From contig NZ_JACHNE010000001.1 of the NCBI RefSeq assembly GCF_014205255.1, positions 8,308,001 to 8,372,000 of the forward strand: a DNA stretch of 64,000 nt, written 5' to 3'. Under the pieces are notes generated by a model that was not told the origin of the DNA, searched no databases, and was given only the letters and a program-made list of their open reading frames with translations. This stretch comes from Streptomyces caelestis. GTDB taxonomy: Bacteria; Actinomycetota; Actinomycetes; Streptomycetales; Streptomycetaceae. Below are positions 52,086 through 61,114 of this stretch, one piece after another. Made by a program: the position numbers and the translations under genes. Positions within the stretch are counted from its first letter, which is position 1, and the number at the start of each line of letters is the position of its first letter.

Positions 52086-52475
52086 TCACGCGCCCAGTGT
52101 CCGGGCCAGCGCGGCCCGCTGCAGCGGCAGCACCTCCGCGTGCAGGTCACGCCCCTTGGAGGTCAGGGCCACCCACACGCCGCGCCGGTCCTCCATGCAC
52201 ACCGAACGCGTCACCAGCCCGTCCTTCTCCAGCCGGGCGATGAGCCGGGACAGCGCGCTCTGGCTGAGATGGACCCGCCCGACCAGGTTCTGCACGCGGC
52301 ACTGCTCGCCCTCCTCGGGCGCCGCGGTCGCGAGGATGTCCAGGACCTCGAAGTCGGACGCGCCCAGGCCGTGCGGATGCAGCACGCGGTCGATCTCGCA
52401 CATCGTGCGCGCGTGCGCCGACAGGATGTCCCGCCACCGTTCCTCAAGCCGCGCACCAGCCGTTTTCGACGCCAT
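52086..52475 (-). CDS. MarR-family regulator
   Basis: A 129-residue winged-helix regulator: CEIDRVLHPHGLGASDFEVL, recognition region VGRVHLSQSALSRLIARLEK and wing MEDRRGVWVALTSKG. The ATG at 52475 gives a normal MarR length; the 17 extra codons upstream are His- and Arg-rich and not family-like. There is no Shine-Dalgarno before it, so it may be leaderless. A TACGAACGGTA-like dyad overlaps the start and could be autoregulatory. The target is unknown. Confidence 0.85.
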   Translation of the reverse strand: MASKTAGARLEERWRDILSAHARTMCEIDRVLHPHGLGASDFEVLDILATAAPEEGEQCRVQNLVGRVHLSQSALSRLIARLEKDGLVTRSVCMEDRRGVWVALTSKGRDLHAEVLPLQRAALARTLGA

Positions 52476-52547
52476 ATACGAACGGTAACACCGGCGCTGC
52501 GTTCCATGACCGTGCATGAAGTGCACGTCCCTCGCCGGAGCGGGAGC

Positions 52548-53579
52548 CTACGTCGACTCCCGTTTGACCAGCTCCGTCGGCAGGATCACCGCCGCCGGAT
52601 CCTCGCCCCCGATCTGCGCGAGCAGCACCCGTACCATCTCGGCACTGATGCGGTCCCACGGCTGCCGGATGGTGGTGAGCTCGGGGCTGGAGGCCAGGGC
52701 GGCCGGGGAGTCGTCGAAGCCGCCCACCGCGACGTCCTGCGGCACCCGCCGCCCCGCCCGCTGGAGGGCCGCCAGCACGCCCTGTGCCATGAGGTCCGAG
52801 GCGACGAACACCGCGTCCATGTCCGGGGCCTGGGCCAGCAGCCGCTCGGCGCCCGCCTCGCCGCTTGCCCGGCCCCAGTCGCCGGAGACGATGAGCCGCT
52901 CGTCGATCTCGAGGCCCGCTTCCGTGAGCATCTCCTTGTAGCCGGCGAGGCGATCGACACCGCCCGGGGTGTCCATCGGGCCGTTCACCACGCCGATACG
53001 GCGGCGGCCCAGCGACAACAGGTGGCGCATCATGTCGCGGGCGCCGTCCCGGTCGTCCGCCGCCACGTAGCTCACCTTGGAGCCGCGCCCCATGGGCTTG
53101 CCGCACTGCACGAGGGGCACCCCCGCCTCGTGCAGTTGCTCGGCGACCGGGTCGGCGGAGTGGCTGGAGACGAGCAGCACGCCGTCGACGTGGCCCGCGG
53201 TGATGTACCGTGTGATCCGGCGCCGCTCGTCCTGCGTGCCGGCCAGCATCAGCAGCAGGGGAATGTCGTGCGCGGCCAGCGCCTGGGTGCAGCAGCGCAG
53301 CAGGACGTTGAAGTTGGGGTCCTCGAACAGCTTCTCCTGCGGTTCGGTCAACAGGAAGCCGATCGAGTCGGAGCGGCCCGTGATCAGCGAGCGGGCGTGC
53401 CGGTTCACGACGTAACCCGTCCTGCGGATGGCCGCGTTGACCGCCTCCTGGGCGGCGGGGCTGACGTAGTGGCCACCGTTGAGCACACGTGAGACGGTGC
53501 CGCGCGAGACCCCCGCCTCGCGCGCCACGTCGTGGATCGTGGGCGGCCTGCGCCTGCCCCCCGCAGCGTTCATGGTCAT
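52548..53579 (-). CDS. LacI-family regulator of the galactan locus (GanR-like role)
   Basis: A 343-residue LacI regulator. The headpiece TIHDVAREAGVSRGTVSRVL (about 14-33), a hinge with YVVNRHARSLITGRS and the periplasmic-binding-like domain ending VAVGGFDDSPAALASSPELT are complete. Its ATG at 53579 overlaps the permease stop (ATGA). It is co-transcribed with the importer and likely binds the TGTGAGCGTTCACA site between the divergent units. Confidence 0.9.
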   Translation of the reverse strand: MTMNAAGGRRRPPTIHDVAREAGVSRGTVSRVLNGGHYVSPAAQEAVNAAIRRTGYVVNRHARSLITGRSDSIGFLLTEPQEKLFEDPNFNVLLRCCTQALAAHDIPLLLMLAGTQDERRRITRYITAGHVDGVLLVSSHSADPVAEQLHEAGVPLVQCGKPMGRGSKVSYVAADDRDGARDMMRHLLSLGRRRIGVVNGPMDTPGGVDRLAGYKEMLTEAGLEIDERLIVSGDWGRASGEAGAERLLAQAPDMDAVFVASDLMAQGVLAALQRAGRRVPQDVAVGGFDDSPAALASSPELTTIRQPWDRISAEMVRVLLAQIGGEDPAAVILPTELVKREST

Positions 53580-54496
53580 GACTTTACGGCTCCGGAGAGC
53601 AGATCCAGACTCCAGAACCGCTGGATGACCAGGAACAGCGCGACCAGCGGGAGCACCGCGAGGAACGCGCCCGTGATCACCAGCGTGTACAGCGCCGGGG
53701 TGTTGGCGCCCTGTTCCAGCAACGTGAACAGGCCGAGGGTGATCGGGAACTTCTCGTCGTCGCTCAGCATGATGTACGGGAGCAGGAAGTTGTTCCAGAT
53801 CGCCACGAACTGGAACAGGAACACCGTCACCATGCCGGGGATCATCATCGGCAGCGCGACCCGGGTGAAGATCCGCCACTCGCTCGCCCCGTCCATCCGG
53901 CCGGCCTCGACCACGTCGGCGGGCACCGCGGCGGCGGCGTAGATCCGCGCGAGGTAGACGCCGTACGGTGACAGGATCTGCGGCAGCAGGACGGACAGGT
54001 AGGAGTCCGTGAGGTCGGCCTTCGCCAGCAGCAGGTACTGCGGGATCGCCAGGATCACCGGCGGCATCAGCACACCCGCGAGCAGCACGTTGAAGATCGT
54101 CTCGCGGCCCCGGAAGCGGTAGATCGCCAGCGCGTAGCCGCTGAACGCGGACACGCACGTCGACAACAGTGCGCCCAGACCGGCGTACAGGGCGGAGTTG
54201 CCCATCCACGACCAGTAGACGCCGTCGCGGTAGGCGCTCAGGTCCTGGAAGTTGTCGGCGAAGCCCGTGCCCGGCAGGAACGTGAACGTGGAGAACAGCT
54301 CACGGCCCGACTTGGTGGCGGCGATGACCACCCAGGCCACCGGCAGCAGGCAGTAGATCGCCCCCAGGAGCAGCGAGGCCGTCGGGATCAGGGCGATCCG
54401 GCGGCGCAGCGGCGGACGGCCCTGGGCGGTGCCGGGCGCGGTGCCGGGTGCGGTGCCCGCCACCGGCTCGGCCTGGGACACGGCAAGGGAACTCAT
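53576..54496 (-). CDS. Carbohydrate ABC permease, MalG/GanQ type
   Basis: A 306-residue CUT1 permease with six predicted helices and the coupling loop VVEAGRMDGASEWRIFTRVALP. A proline/glycine-rich N-terminus is normal for Streptomyces. It overlaps its partner permease and the regulator by 4 bases each. Forms the channel with the GanP-type gene. Confidence 0.9.
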   Translation of the reverse strand: MSSLAVSQAEPVAGTAPGTAPGTAQGRPPLRRRIALIPTASLLLGAIYCLLPVAWVVIAATKSGRELFSTFTFLPGTGFADNFQDLSAYRDGVYWSWMGNSALYAGLGALLSTCVSAFSGYALAIYRFRGRETIFNVLLAGVLMPPVILAIPQYLLLAKADLTDSYLSVLLPQILSPYGVYLARIYAAAAVPADVVEAGRMDGASEWRIFTRVALPMMIPGMVTVFLFQFVAIWNNFLLPYIMLSDDEKFPITLGLFTLLEQGANTPALYTLVITGAFLAVLPLVALFLVIQRFWSLDLLSGAVKS

Positions 54497-55419
54497 CGAG
54501 CTGCCTCCTGCTTCTGACGACGGTTCGCGGCTCGCAGGAAGCCGAAGGACAGCAGGAGGGTGGCGAACGCGATGATCACGGCCTGCGCCGCGGCGCCGTG
54601 GATGTCACCCTCGCCGAACGCGTCCCGGTGCACCTTCATCAGCGGACTCCACGTCGTGGACACCGAGTTGGTGAGCGGCTTGAGGGTGGTCGGTTCGCTG
54701 AACACCTGGAGCGTCGCGATGATCGAGAAGAAGAAGGTCAGCACCAGCGAGGGCGCCACCATCGGGATCTTGATCCGCAGCGCGATCTGCGCCGGGGTGG
54801 CGCCGTCCAGCTTCGCCGCCTCGTACACCTCCGCCGGGATCGACTGGAGCGAGGTGTAGATGACGATCATGTTGAACCCGGTGCCGCCCCAGACCGCGAT
54901 GTTCGACAGGGCCAGGTACAGCGGCCCGCCGTCCAGCAGGTCCGGCTGCGGCAGGCCCAGCTTGTCCAGCACGAAGTAGAAGGGGCTCACGTCCGGCAGG
55001 TACAGGAAGCCCCAGAGCAGCGCCGCCACCACACCGGGGATGGCGTACGGCAGGAAGATCGCGAGCCGCGTGAAGGGGGCGAGCCGCACCTTCTCGGAGT
55101 CCAGCATCAGCGCGAACAGCAGGGCGAGCCCGAGCATGACCGGGACGACGATGCAGCCGTAGCCCAGCACGCGCAGCGCGCCGTTCACCAGCTCGCTGTC
55201 GGTGAGGGCGTCGGTGTAGTTCTCCAGGCCGGCCCAGACCTCCTTGCGGGCGCCGGAGCCGAGGCCGAGGCCGGAGACCTTCACCTTGCGGAGGCTGAGC
55301 CAGAACGCGTAGCCGATCGGCAGGGCGAAGAACAGTGCGAACAGGATCGTCGCGGGGAGGAGGAAGCCGTACGGGGCCCCCTTGACCCCGTGCGACTGCC
55401 GGCGTGCCGTGCTTTTCAC
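54493..55419 (-). CDS. Carbohydrate ABC permease, MalF/GanP type
   Basis: A 308-residue CUT1 permease; helices begin with GFLLPATILFALFFALPIGY, and the EAA loop is VYEAAKLDGATPAQIALRIK. The GTG start at 55419 overlaps the binding-protein stop (GTGA). The ABC ATPase is missing from the locus; in Streptomyces the shared MsiK protein usually serves such importers. Confidence 0.9.
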   Translation of the reverse strand: MKSTARRQSHGVKGAPYGFLLPATILFALFFALPIGYAFWLSLRKVKVSGLGLGSGARKEVWAGLENYTDALTDSELVNGALRVLGYGCIVVPVMLGLALLFALMLDSEKVRLAPFTRLAIFLPYAIPGVVAALLWGFLYLPDVSPFYFVLDKLGLPQPDLLDGGPLYLALSNIAVWGGTGFNMIVIYTSLQSIPAEVYEAAKLDGATPAQIALRIKIPMVAPSLVLTFFFSIIATLQVFSEPTTLKPLTNSVSTTWSPLMKVHRDAFGEGDIHGAAAQAVIIAFATLLLSFGFLRAANRRQKQEAAR

Positions 55420-56735
55420 TCCGCGACCTCGAAGCCCTGCTTCTTCATGTCGGCGACGGTGTCGTCCTGCATCTTGTCGAGCGCGCCGCCGAAGTCCGAC
55501 TTGCTCTTCGCGGCGGCGCCGAAGGCGTCCTTGAAGGTGGTGTAGGCGACGTTCACGTTGGGGCCCCAGGCGGACGGCGCGGTGGTCTCCGCGATCTCGG
55601 CGGCCTTGGAGTAGAAGTCGGCCTGGTTGGAGAAGTAGGCCGGCGGCTTGAGGAAGGCGCCGCTGGTCTGGGCGTTCTTGGCGGCCGGGTAGATGCCGCT
55701 CTCCTTGGCCAGCGCGTTGAGGGCGTCGCTGTCGGTGTTCAGCCAGGCGGCGAACTTGGCGGCGGCCTCCTGGTGCCCGGAGTCCGTGGTGACGGCGGTG
55801 GAGGAGCCGCCCCAGCTGCCGGTGCGGTTCTCGTTGGCGGACCACTGGGGGAGCGGGGCCATGGCCCACTTGCCCTTGGCGTCGGGAGCGGCCGTGGTCA
55901 GCGTGCCCGGGGCCCACACGGCGCTGACCCAGGCGATCTGCTTGCCGGTGTTGAGCGCCTTGTTCCAGGCCGGGGTGTACATCGGCTGGTTGTCGATGGC
56001 GCCCTCCTCGACCAGGCCGCCCCAGAACTTGGCGACCTTCTGCGTCGCCGCGTCGTTGATGGAGACCTTCCACTGGTCGCCGGAGGTCGTCCACCACTTG
56101 GCGCCCGCCTGCTGGGCGAGGCCCGCGAAGAGGCCGGAGTCATTGGCGGAGAAGGTGGTGAGGTCCTTGTCGGGGGCGGCCTTCTTCAGCTTGCGGGCGG
56201 TCTGCGCGAACTCGTCCCAGGTCGTCGGCACCGTCAGGCCGTACTCCTTGAACAGGTCCTCGCGGTAGTAGAACATCATCGGCCCGATGTCCTGCGGGAC
56301 CGCGTAGACCGCGTCCGTACCCAGCGTCGTCTGCTGCCAGACGCCGTCGGCGAACCGGTCCTTCGCGTCGCCGACGTTCTTCGATATGTCCGCCAGAGCG
56401 TCGTTGCTGACCAGCGTGGGCAGCGCCTGGTACTCCGCCTGCACCAGGTCGGGCGCCTTGCCCGCCTTGTGCGAGGTGAGGATCTTGGTGACGAGGGTGT
56501 CGCCGGACGCCTGCTTCTTCACCGTGACGGTGATCTGGTCCTTCTTGCCCGGCCCCTTGTTCCACAGGTCCACGACCTTGTCCATGCCGGGCGTCCAGGT
56601 CCAGTACGTCAGCGAGACCGGCCCCGACTCGGTCTCGCTGTCCCCGGACCCCGAGCCGCAGGCGGTGAGGGCGGTGGCGCCGAGCGCTACGGCGACGGCG
56701 GATGTCACGAGGCGACGGCGCGTCGTGTACGGCAT
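55416..56735 (-). CDS. Sugar ABC substrate-binding lipoprotein, GanS/CycB-like role
   Basis: A 439-residue solute-binding protein, signal peptide with RRR, hydrophobic core and lipobox ending at Cys26 (ALTAC). The body has family 1 features (WTPGMDKVVDLWNKGPGKKD, TTWDEFAQTARKLKKA). It is divergent from the GH42 gene and first in the importer operon, so it should bind galacto-oligosaccharides released by GH53. Confidence 0.9.
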   Translation of the reverse strand: MPYTTRRRLVTSAVAVALGATALTACGSGSGDSETESGPVSLTYWTWTPGMDKVVDLWNKGPGKKDQITVTVKKQASGDTLVTKILTSHKAGKAPDLVQAEYQALPTLVSNDALADISKNVGDAKDRFADGVWQQTTLGTDAVYAVPQDIGPMMFYYREDLFKEYGLTVPTTWDEFAQTARKLKKAAPDKDLTTFSANDSGLFAGLAQQAGAKWWTTSGDQWKVSINDAATQKVAKFWGGLVEEGAIDNQPMYTPAWNKALNTGKQIAWVSAVWAPGTLTTAAPDAKGKWAMAPLPQWSANENRTGSWGGSSTAVTTDSGHQEAAAKFAAWLNTDSDALNALAKESGIYPAAKNAQTSGAFLKPPAYFSNQADFYSKAAEIAETTAPSAWGPNVNVAYTTFKDAFGAAAKSKSDFGGALDKMQDDTVADMKKQGFEVAE

Positions 56736-56788
56736 GGATCTCTCCCCTGACCTGGGGTCCTCGCCTGCTGCGAGAACCTGCCATGCTT

Positions 56789-56804
56789 CTGTGAGCGTTC
56801 ACAG
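56789..56804. promoter_or_regulatory. LacI-type operator of the galactan locus
   Basis: CTGTGAGCGTTCACAG is a palindrome with one imperfect pair and a central CG. It lies between the divergent importer operon and GH42, 54 bases from the binding-protein start, and so could control both directions. Confidence 0.7.
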
Positions 56805-56824
56805 TAGAGAAACATCCCGGACAC

Positions 56825-56854
56825 TTGTCAATGGTTGTTGCTGTGCGGTTATGT
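56825..56854 (+). promoter_or_regulatory. Putative GH42 promoter
   Basis: TTGTCA (56825-56830), an 18-base spacer and TTATGT (56849-56854) face the GH42 gene, 20 bases after the operator. By-eye match only. Confidence 0.45.
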
Positions 56855-56919
56855 TGGGCTCCGCACTGCGCCGCTGTGTGTGCACGTTCCCAATTGATCG
56901 ACCGACCGGGAGACCATCC

Positions 56920-58941
56920 ATGCCGGAGACCACCCCCAGGGGCCTCACCAGGCTCGCCTTCGGTGGGGACTACAACCCCGAGCAGTGGCCGGAGAGCGTT
57001 TGGCAGGAGGACGTCCGGCTGATGCGGGAGGCCGGCGTCACCATGATGAGCGTCGGGATCTTCTCCTGGGCACTGCTGGAGCCCTCACCCGGAACGTACG
57101 ACTTCGGCTGGCTCGACCGGCTCCTGGACCTGCTGCAGGAGAACGGCGTCCGCGCCGACCTCGGCACCCCCACCGTCGTACCGCCCGCCTGGTTCTACCG
57201 GGCGCACCCCGACGCCCTGCCGGTCACCCGCGAGGGCGTGCGCTACGAGTTCGGCTCCCGCGCCGCGATCTGCCACAGCAACGCGGACTACCGTGCGGCC
57301 GCCGCGGCCATCACCACCAAGCTCGCCGAGCGCTACGGCCACCACCCGGCCCTGGCGATGTGGCACGTGCACAACGAGTACGGCGTCCCCGTCTCGGCCT
57401 GCTACTGCGACTCCTGCGCCGCCCACTTCCGCCGCTGGCTGGCGACGACGTACGGCACGGTCGACGCGGTCAACGAGGCCTGGGGCACGGCCTTCTGGGG
57501 CCAGCGCTACGCGGACCTCGACCAGATCAACCCGCCCCGGCTCACCCCCGCGGCCGTCAACCCGAGCCAGGCGCTGGACTACAAGCGGTTCGCCGACGCC
57601 ACCATGCGCGAGAACTTCGTGGCGGAGCGGGACATCCTGCACCGTCTCTCACCGGGCGTCCCGGTCACCACCAACTTCATGACGGCGCTGAGCCAGTGCG
57701 ACTCCGTCGACTACTGGGCCTGGGGCCGTGAGGTCGACATCGTCACCAACGACCACTACCTGATCACCGACGGCCGCCGCACCCACGTCAACCTGGCGAT
57801 GGCCGCCGACCTCACGCGCTCCGTCGCGGGCGGCGCCCCCTGGCTGCTGCTGGAACACTCCACCTCGGGCGTCAACTGGCAGCCCCGCAACCCGGCCAAG
57901 GCCCCCGGCCAGATGGCCCGCAACTCCCTCGCACACGTGGCGCGCGGCTCCGACGGCGCCATGTTCTTCCAGTGGCGCCAGTCCCGGCGCGGCGCCGAGA
58001 AGTTCCACTCGGCGATGGTCCCGCACGGCGGCACCGACACCCGCGTGTGGCGCGAGGTCGTCGGACTCGGCGCGGCCGTCGACGCGTTGAGCGAGATCCG
58101 CGGCACCCGCACCGAGGCCGACGTGGCCGTGCTGTGGGACTGGAACTCCTGGTGGGCGCAGAACCTCGAATGGCGCCCCAGCGTCGACCACGACGCCCGC
58201 GAGCGCGCCGACGCCTTCTACGAGGCCCTCTACGACCGCCACCTCACCGTCGACTTCGCCCACCCGGAAGCCGACTTGTCGAGGTATCCCCTTGTCGTCG
58301 TACCGGCCCTGTACCTGATGACGCGGGCGGCCGGGAACAACCTCACGGCCTACGTCGAGAACGGCGGCACACTGGTCGTCTCGTACTTCTCCGGCATCGT
58401 CGACGAGCACGACGCCGTCCACGAGGGCGCCTACCCGGGTCCGCTGCGGGACGTCCTCGGCCTCACGGTCGAGGAGTTCTCACCGCTGCTGCCCGGTGAA
58501 CGGGTGAGCGTCAGCGGCCCCGACGGGTCCGAGCTGGGCGCCGACGTGTGGACGGAGTTCGTGGTGCCGCGCGGCGCCGAGACCGTCCTGACGTACGCCG
58601 ACGGGCTGACCGCCGGGCGGCCCGCCGTCACCCGGCACCGCCTCGGCGAGGGCACCGCCTGGTACGTCTCCACCCGGCTCGGCGCCGACGGCCTCGACGC
58701 GCTGCTCGGCTGGGCGGTCGGGGACGGGCGGCTCGCCCCGCGCGCCGACCTGCCCCGGGACGTCGAAGTGGTCCGCCGCACCGGTGAGTCGGGCACCTAT
58801 GTGTTCGCCGTCAACCACACCGGCTCGGACGTCAAGGTGCCGCTGGAGGCCCAGGGCACCGAACTGCTGACCGGTGAACGCGCCGCGGGCCGGCTGGCGA
58901 TCCCGGCCGGAGCCGTCCGGGTCGTCCGGCTCGACGGCTGA
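56920..58941 (+). CDS. GH42 beta-galactosidase (GanA-like)
   Basis: A 673-residue cytoplasmic enzyme that removes galactose from beta-1,4-galacto-oligosaccharides. GGDYNPEQWPESVWQEDVRL is the family opening; acid/base Glu153 is in HVHNEYG and nucleophile Glu312 in LLLEHSTSGVNW. The paired cysteines CYCDSC mark the zinc site of GH42. A trimerisation/beta-barrel C-terminus follows. The ATG at 56920 has GGGAGA before it. Located next to GH53 and a galactan-type importer, as in the gan operons of Bacillus. Confidence 0.94.
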   Translation: MPETTPRGLTRLAFGGDYNPEQWPESVWQEDVRLMREAGVTMMSVGIFSWALLEPSPGTYDFGWLDRLLDLLQENGVRADLGTPTVVPPAWFYRAHPDALPVTREGVRYEFGSRAAICHSNADYRAAAAAITTKLAERYGHHPALAMWHVHNEYGVPVSACYCDSCAAHFRRWLATTYGTVDAVNEAWGTAFWGQRYADLDQINPPRLTPAAVNPSQALDYKRFADATMRENFVAERDILHRLSPGVPVTTNFMTALSQCDSVDYWAWGREVDIVTNDHYLITDGRRTHVNLAMAADLTRSVAGGAPWLLLEHSTSGVNWQPRNPAKAPGQMARNSLAHVARGSDGAMFFQWRQSRRGAEKFHSAMVPHGGTDTRVWREVVGLGAAVDALSEIRGTRTEADVAVLWDWNSWWAQNLEWRPSVDHDARERADAFYEALYDRHLTVDFAHPEADLSRYPLVVVPALYLMTRAAGNNLTAYVENGGTLVVSYFSGIVDEHDAVHEGAYPGPLRDVLGLTVEEFSPLLPGERVSVSGPDGSELGADVWTEFVVPRGAETVLTYADGLTAGRPAVTRHRLGEGTAWYVSTRLGADGLDALLGWAVGDGRLAPRADLPRDVEVVRRTGESGTYVFAVNHTGSDVKVPLEAQGTELLTGERAAGRLAIPAGAVRVVRLDG

Positions 58942-58990
58942 ACCGACTCCCTCCGCCCGCGTGAGCCGCACGAGCCGCGGGCGGAGGGGC

Positions 58991-59016
58991 CCCCTCACCC
59001 GCCTTCCGGTGAGGGG
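58991..59016. repeat. Hairpin between GH42 and GH53
   Basis: CCCCTCAC and GTGAGGGG pair around a 10-base loop in the 113-base gap. It may lower read-through or shape mRNA ends; it is not an obvious terminator. Confidence 0.5.
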
Positions 59017-59054
59017 CACCCCCAACCCCCACGTCGAAGGGACGACGGACGACG

Positions 59055-60614
59055 ATGTTCCATCCCAGACGCACACTCAGAACCCTGCTGCTCCCGCTCG
59101 CGGCGGGCCTCGCCCTCACCGCCCTGCCCGCCACGAGCGCACACGCCGCGAGCACCCTCACCAACGGCGGCTTCGAGGCCGACGGTGCGGGCGCGGCCGC
59201 CCCCAGCGGATGGTCCGAGTACGGCTCGACCGGCGCCTCGTTCGTGGAGGCCGGCGGCCACGGCGGGAGCTACCGCCTGAGCCACTGGGCCTCCTCCGCC
59301 TACAAGGTGGAGACGTACCAGTACCTGTCCGGTCTCACCAACGGCGCCTACAAGCTCACCGCCTGGGTGCGCTCCGGCGGGGGGCAGAACTCCGCGTACA
59401 TAGCACTGAAGAACTGCGGCGGCGCCGAGCAGCGCACCGACCTGCCGGTCTCGGCCAGTGGGTGGATCAGGATCGTCGTGCCGGTCAATGTGACCGGCAA
59501 CCAATGCACGATCAGTGTCAACAGTGACGCGAACGCCGGCAACTGGATCAACGTCGACGACCTGACCTTCACGTCGGGCACGTCCGGTACGTCGATCAAG
59601 GGTGCCGACATCTCGTCCCTGCCCAAGAGCGAGGCCAAGGGCGGCGTCTACCGGAACAGCTCCGGCACGTCCGGCGACGCCCTGGCCATCCTCAAGTCGT
59701 CCGGCATGAACTACGCGCGCGTCAAGGTCTGGGTGAACCCGGCCGACGGCTACAACAACAAGGCGCACGTCCTGGCCCTGGCCAAGCGCGTCAAGGCCCA
59801 GGGCATGAAGCTGCTGGTCGACTTCCACTACTCGGACTTCTGGGCCGATCCGGGGCGCCAGGACAAGCCCGCCGCCTGGGCCGGGCACTCGTACAGTCAA
59901 CTCAGGACGGACGTGTACAACCACACGTACGACGTGTTGAGCGCCTTGAAGACGCAGGGCACCACCGCCGACATGGTCCAGGTCGGCAACGAGATCAACG
60001 GCGGCATGCTGTGGAACGAGGGATCGACCTCCAACTGGACGCAGCTGGCCGGTCTGCTCAACTCCGGCTACGACGCGGTCAAGGCGGTCAACTCGTCCAC
60101 CACCGTCGCCCTGCACCTCGCCAAGGGCGGTGACCTGGCCGGCACCCGCTGGTGGTTCGACAGCGCGCGTTCCAACGGAGTGAAGTTCGACGCGATCGGC
60201 CTGTCGTACTACGGCTACTGGCACGGCACGCTGGCCGACTTCCAGACGACCCTCTACGACGCGGCCTCCCGCTACGGCAAGCCGGTCTTCGTCGCCGAGA
60301 CCGCCTACCCGTTCCGCCTGGACAGCGAGGACTCCCACGAGAACATCATCGACACCAGTGCCGAGCTGGTCTCCGGCTATCCGGCGAGCGTGGCCGGCCA
60401 GACCCGGTGGATGAACGACGTGGCGAGCATCGTGGAGGCCGTCCCGAACGGCCGTGGCCTCGGCATCTTCTACTGGGAGGCGACCTGGACCGCGGTGAAC
60501 GGCAACGGCTGGGACCCGACCGACCCGTCCTCGGGCAACGGCTGGGAGAACCAGGCGCTGTTCGGCTACGACGACCGGGCCCTGTCGTCGATGTCCTGGT
60601 TCCGCCACCGCTGA
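59055..60614 (+). CDS. Secreted arabinogalactan endo-beta-1,4-galactanase (GH53)
   Basis: A 519-residue secreted enzyme that cuts beta-1,4-galactan. Signal peptide to about residue 31 (SAHA), then a beta-sandwich carbohydrate-binding domain (about 33-175, STLTNGGFEADG onward) and the GH53 barrel (about 178-519, KGADISSLPKSEAKGG). Acid/base Glu313 is in QVGNEING and nucleophile Glu415 in VFVAETAYPF. It supplies oligosaccharides to the importer and GH42 of the same locus. Confidence 0.95.
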   Translation: MFHPRRTLRTLLLPLAAGLALTALPATSAHAASTLTNGGFEADGAGAAAPSGWSEYGSTGASFVEAGGHGGSYRLSHWASSAYKVETYQYLSGLTNGAYKLTAWVRSGGGQNSAYIALKNCGGAEQRTDLPVSASGWIRIVVPVNVTGNQCTISVNSDANAGNWINVDDLTFTSGTSGTSIKGADISSLPKSEAKGGVYRNSSGTSGDALAILKSSGMNYARVKVWVNPADGYNNKAHVLALAKRVKAQGMKLLVDFHYSDFWADPGRQDKPAAWAGHSYSQLRTDVYNHTYDVLSALKTQGTTADMVQVGNEINGGMLWNEGSTSNWTQLAGLLNSGYDAVKAVNSSTTVALHLAKGGDLAGTRWWFDSARSNGVKFDAIGLSYYGYWHGTLADFQTTLYDAASRYGKPVFVAETAYPFRLDSEDSHENIIDTSAELVSGYPASVAGQTRWMNDVASIVEAVPNGRGLGIFYWEATWTAVNGNGWDPTDPSSGNGWENQALFGYDDRALSSMSWFRHR

Positions 60615-60625
60615 CCACGCGGGGG

Positions 60626-60660
60626 AGGGGGCCCGCCGCACGCACGCGGCCGGGCCCTCG
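60626..60660 (+). terminator. Terminator after GH53
   Basis: GGGCCCG and CGGGCCC arms, extended imperfectly with GAGG/CCTC, form a stem; GCATCTTTC with a short T-run follows. Nothing else is seen up to 60797. Confidence 0.55.
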
Positions 60661-60797
60661 CATCTTTCCGAACTCACTGGTGCACTACGGCAGTTCGGTA
60701 TCGGTCAAGGATGCAGAGTCCCGGACGCGGGGGCTTCGACTGCGCGACAGTGGGAAGACGCGGTAAGAGGACGAGAGCCGCGAGGCAGGGGCACGAC

Positions 60798-61055
60798 ATG
60801 CTGAGGACTCCCACGGACGAGACGCGCCTGCGCATCCTGGCCTGGCTGAAGGAACCCGGCCCCGCCGCACACGGCGTCACCGCGGACGCCGTCGCCGAGA
60901 GGTTCTCGATGCCCCGCCCGGTCGCCGCCACCCACCTCCGGCTGCTCCAGGCCACCGGCATGCTGAGCACCAGCCGGTCCGCCGGCCGCGTGCACTACCA
61001 CCGCGACGAGATGCGGATCGCCGAGGTCGCACGGATGTTTGCAAAGGGCTGGTAG
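60798..61055 (+). CDS. Small ArsR-type winged-helix regulator
   Basis: An 85-residue regulator of the winged-helix fold: DETRLRILAWLKEPG, recognition part RPVAATHLRLLQATGMLST and wing RSAGRVHYHRDEMRIAEVAR. No metal-binding cysteines are present, so it is not a classical metal sensor. The ATG at 60798 follows AGGCAGGGG; the upstream in-frame part is Arg-rich and unlikely. It may control the SMP-30-like gene 59 bases on. Confidence 0.75.
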   Translation: MLRTPTDETRLRILAWLKEPGPAAHGVTADAVAERFSMPRPVAATHLRLLQATGMLSTSRSAGRVHYHRDEMRIAEVARMFAKGW

Positions 61056-61114
61056 GCGACCCGGTACGGCCCGGTACAGCGGAATCACCACCCCACGTGA
61101 AGGACACCCGCGCG

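Noticed and set aside
60798..61055. ArsR gene as the repressor of the P-type ATPase at 40.7 kb
   Set aside because: It lacks metal-binding cysteine/histidine pairs and is 20 kb away; no evidence ties it to that operator.
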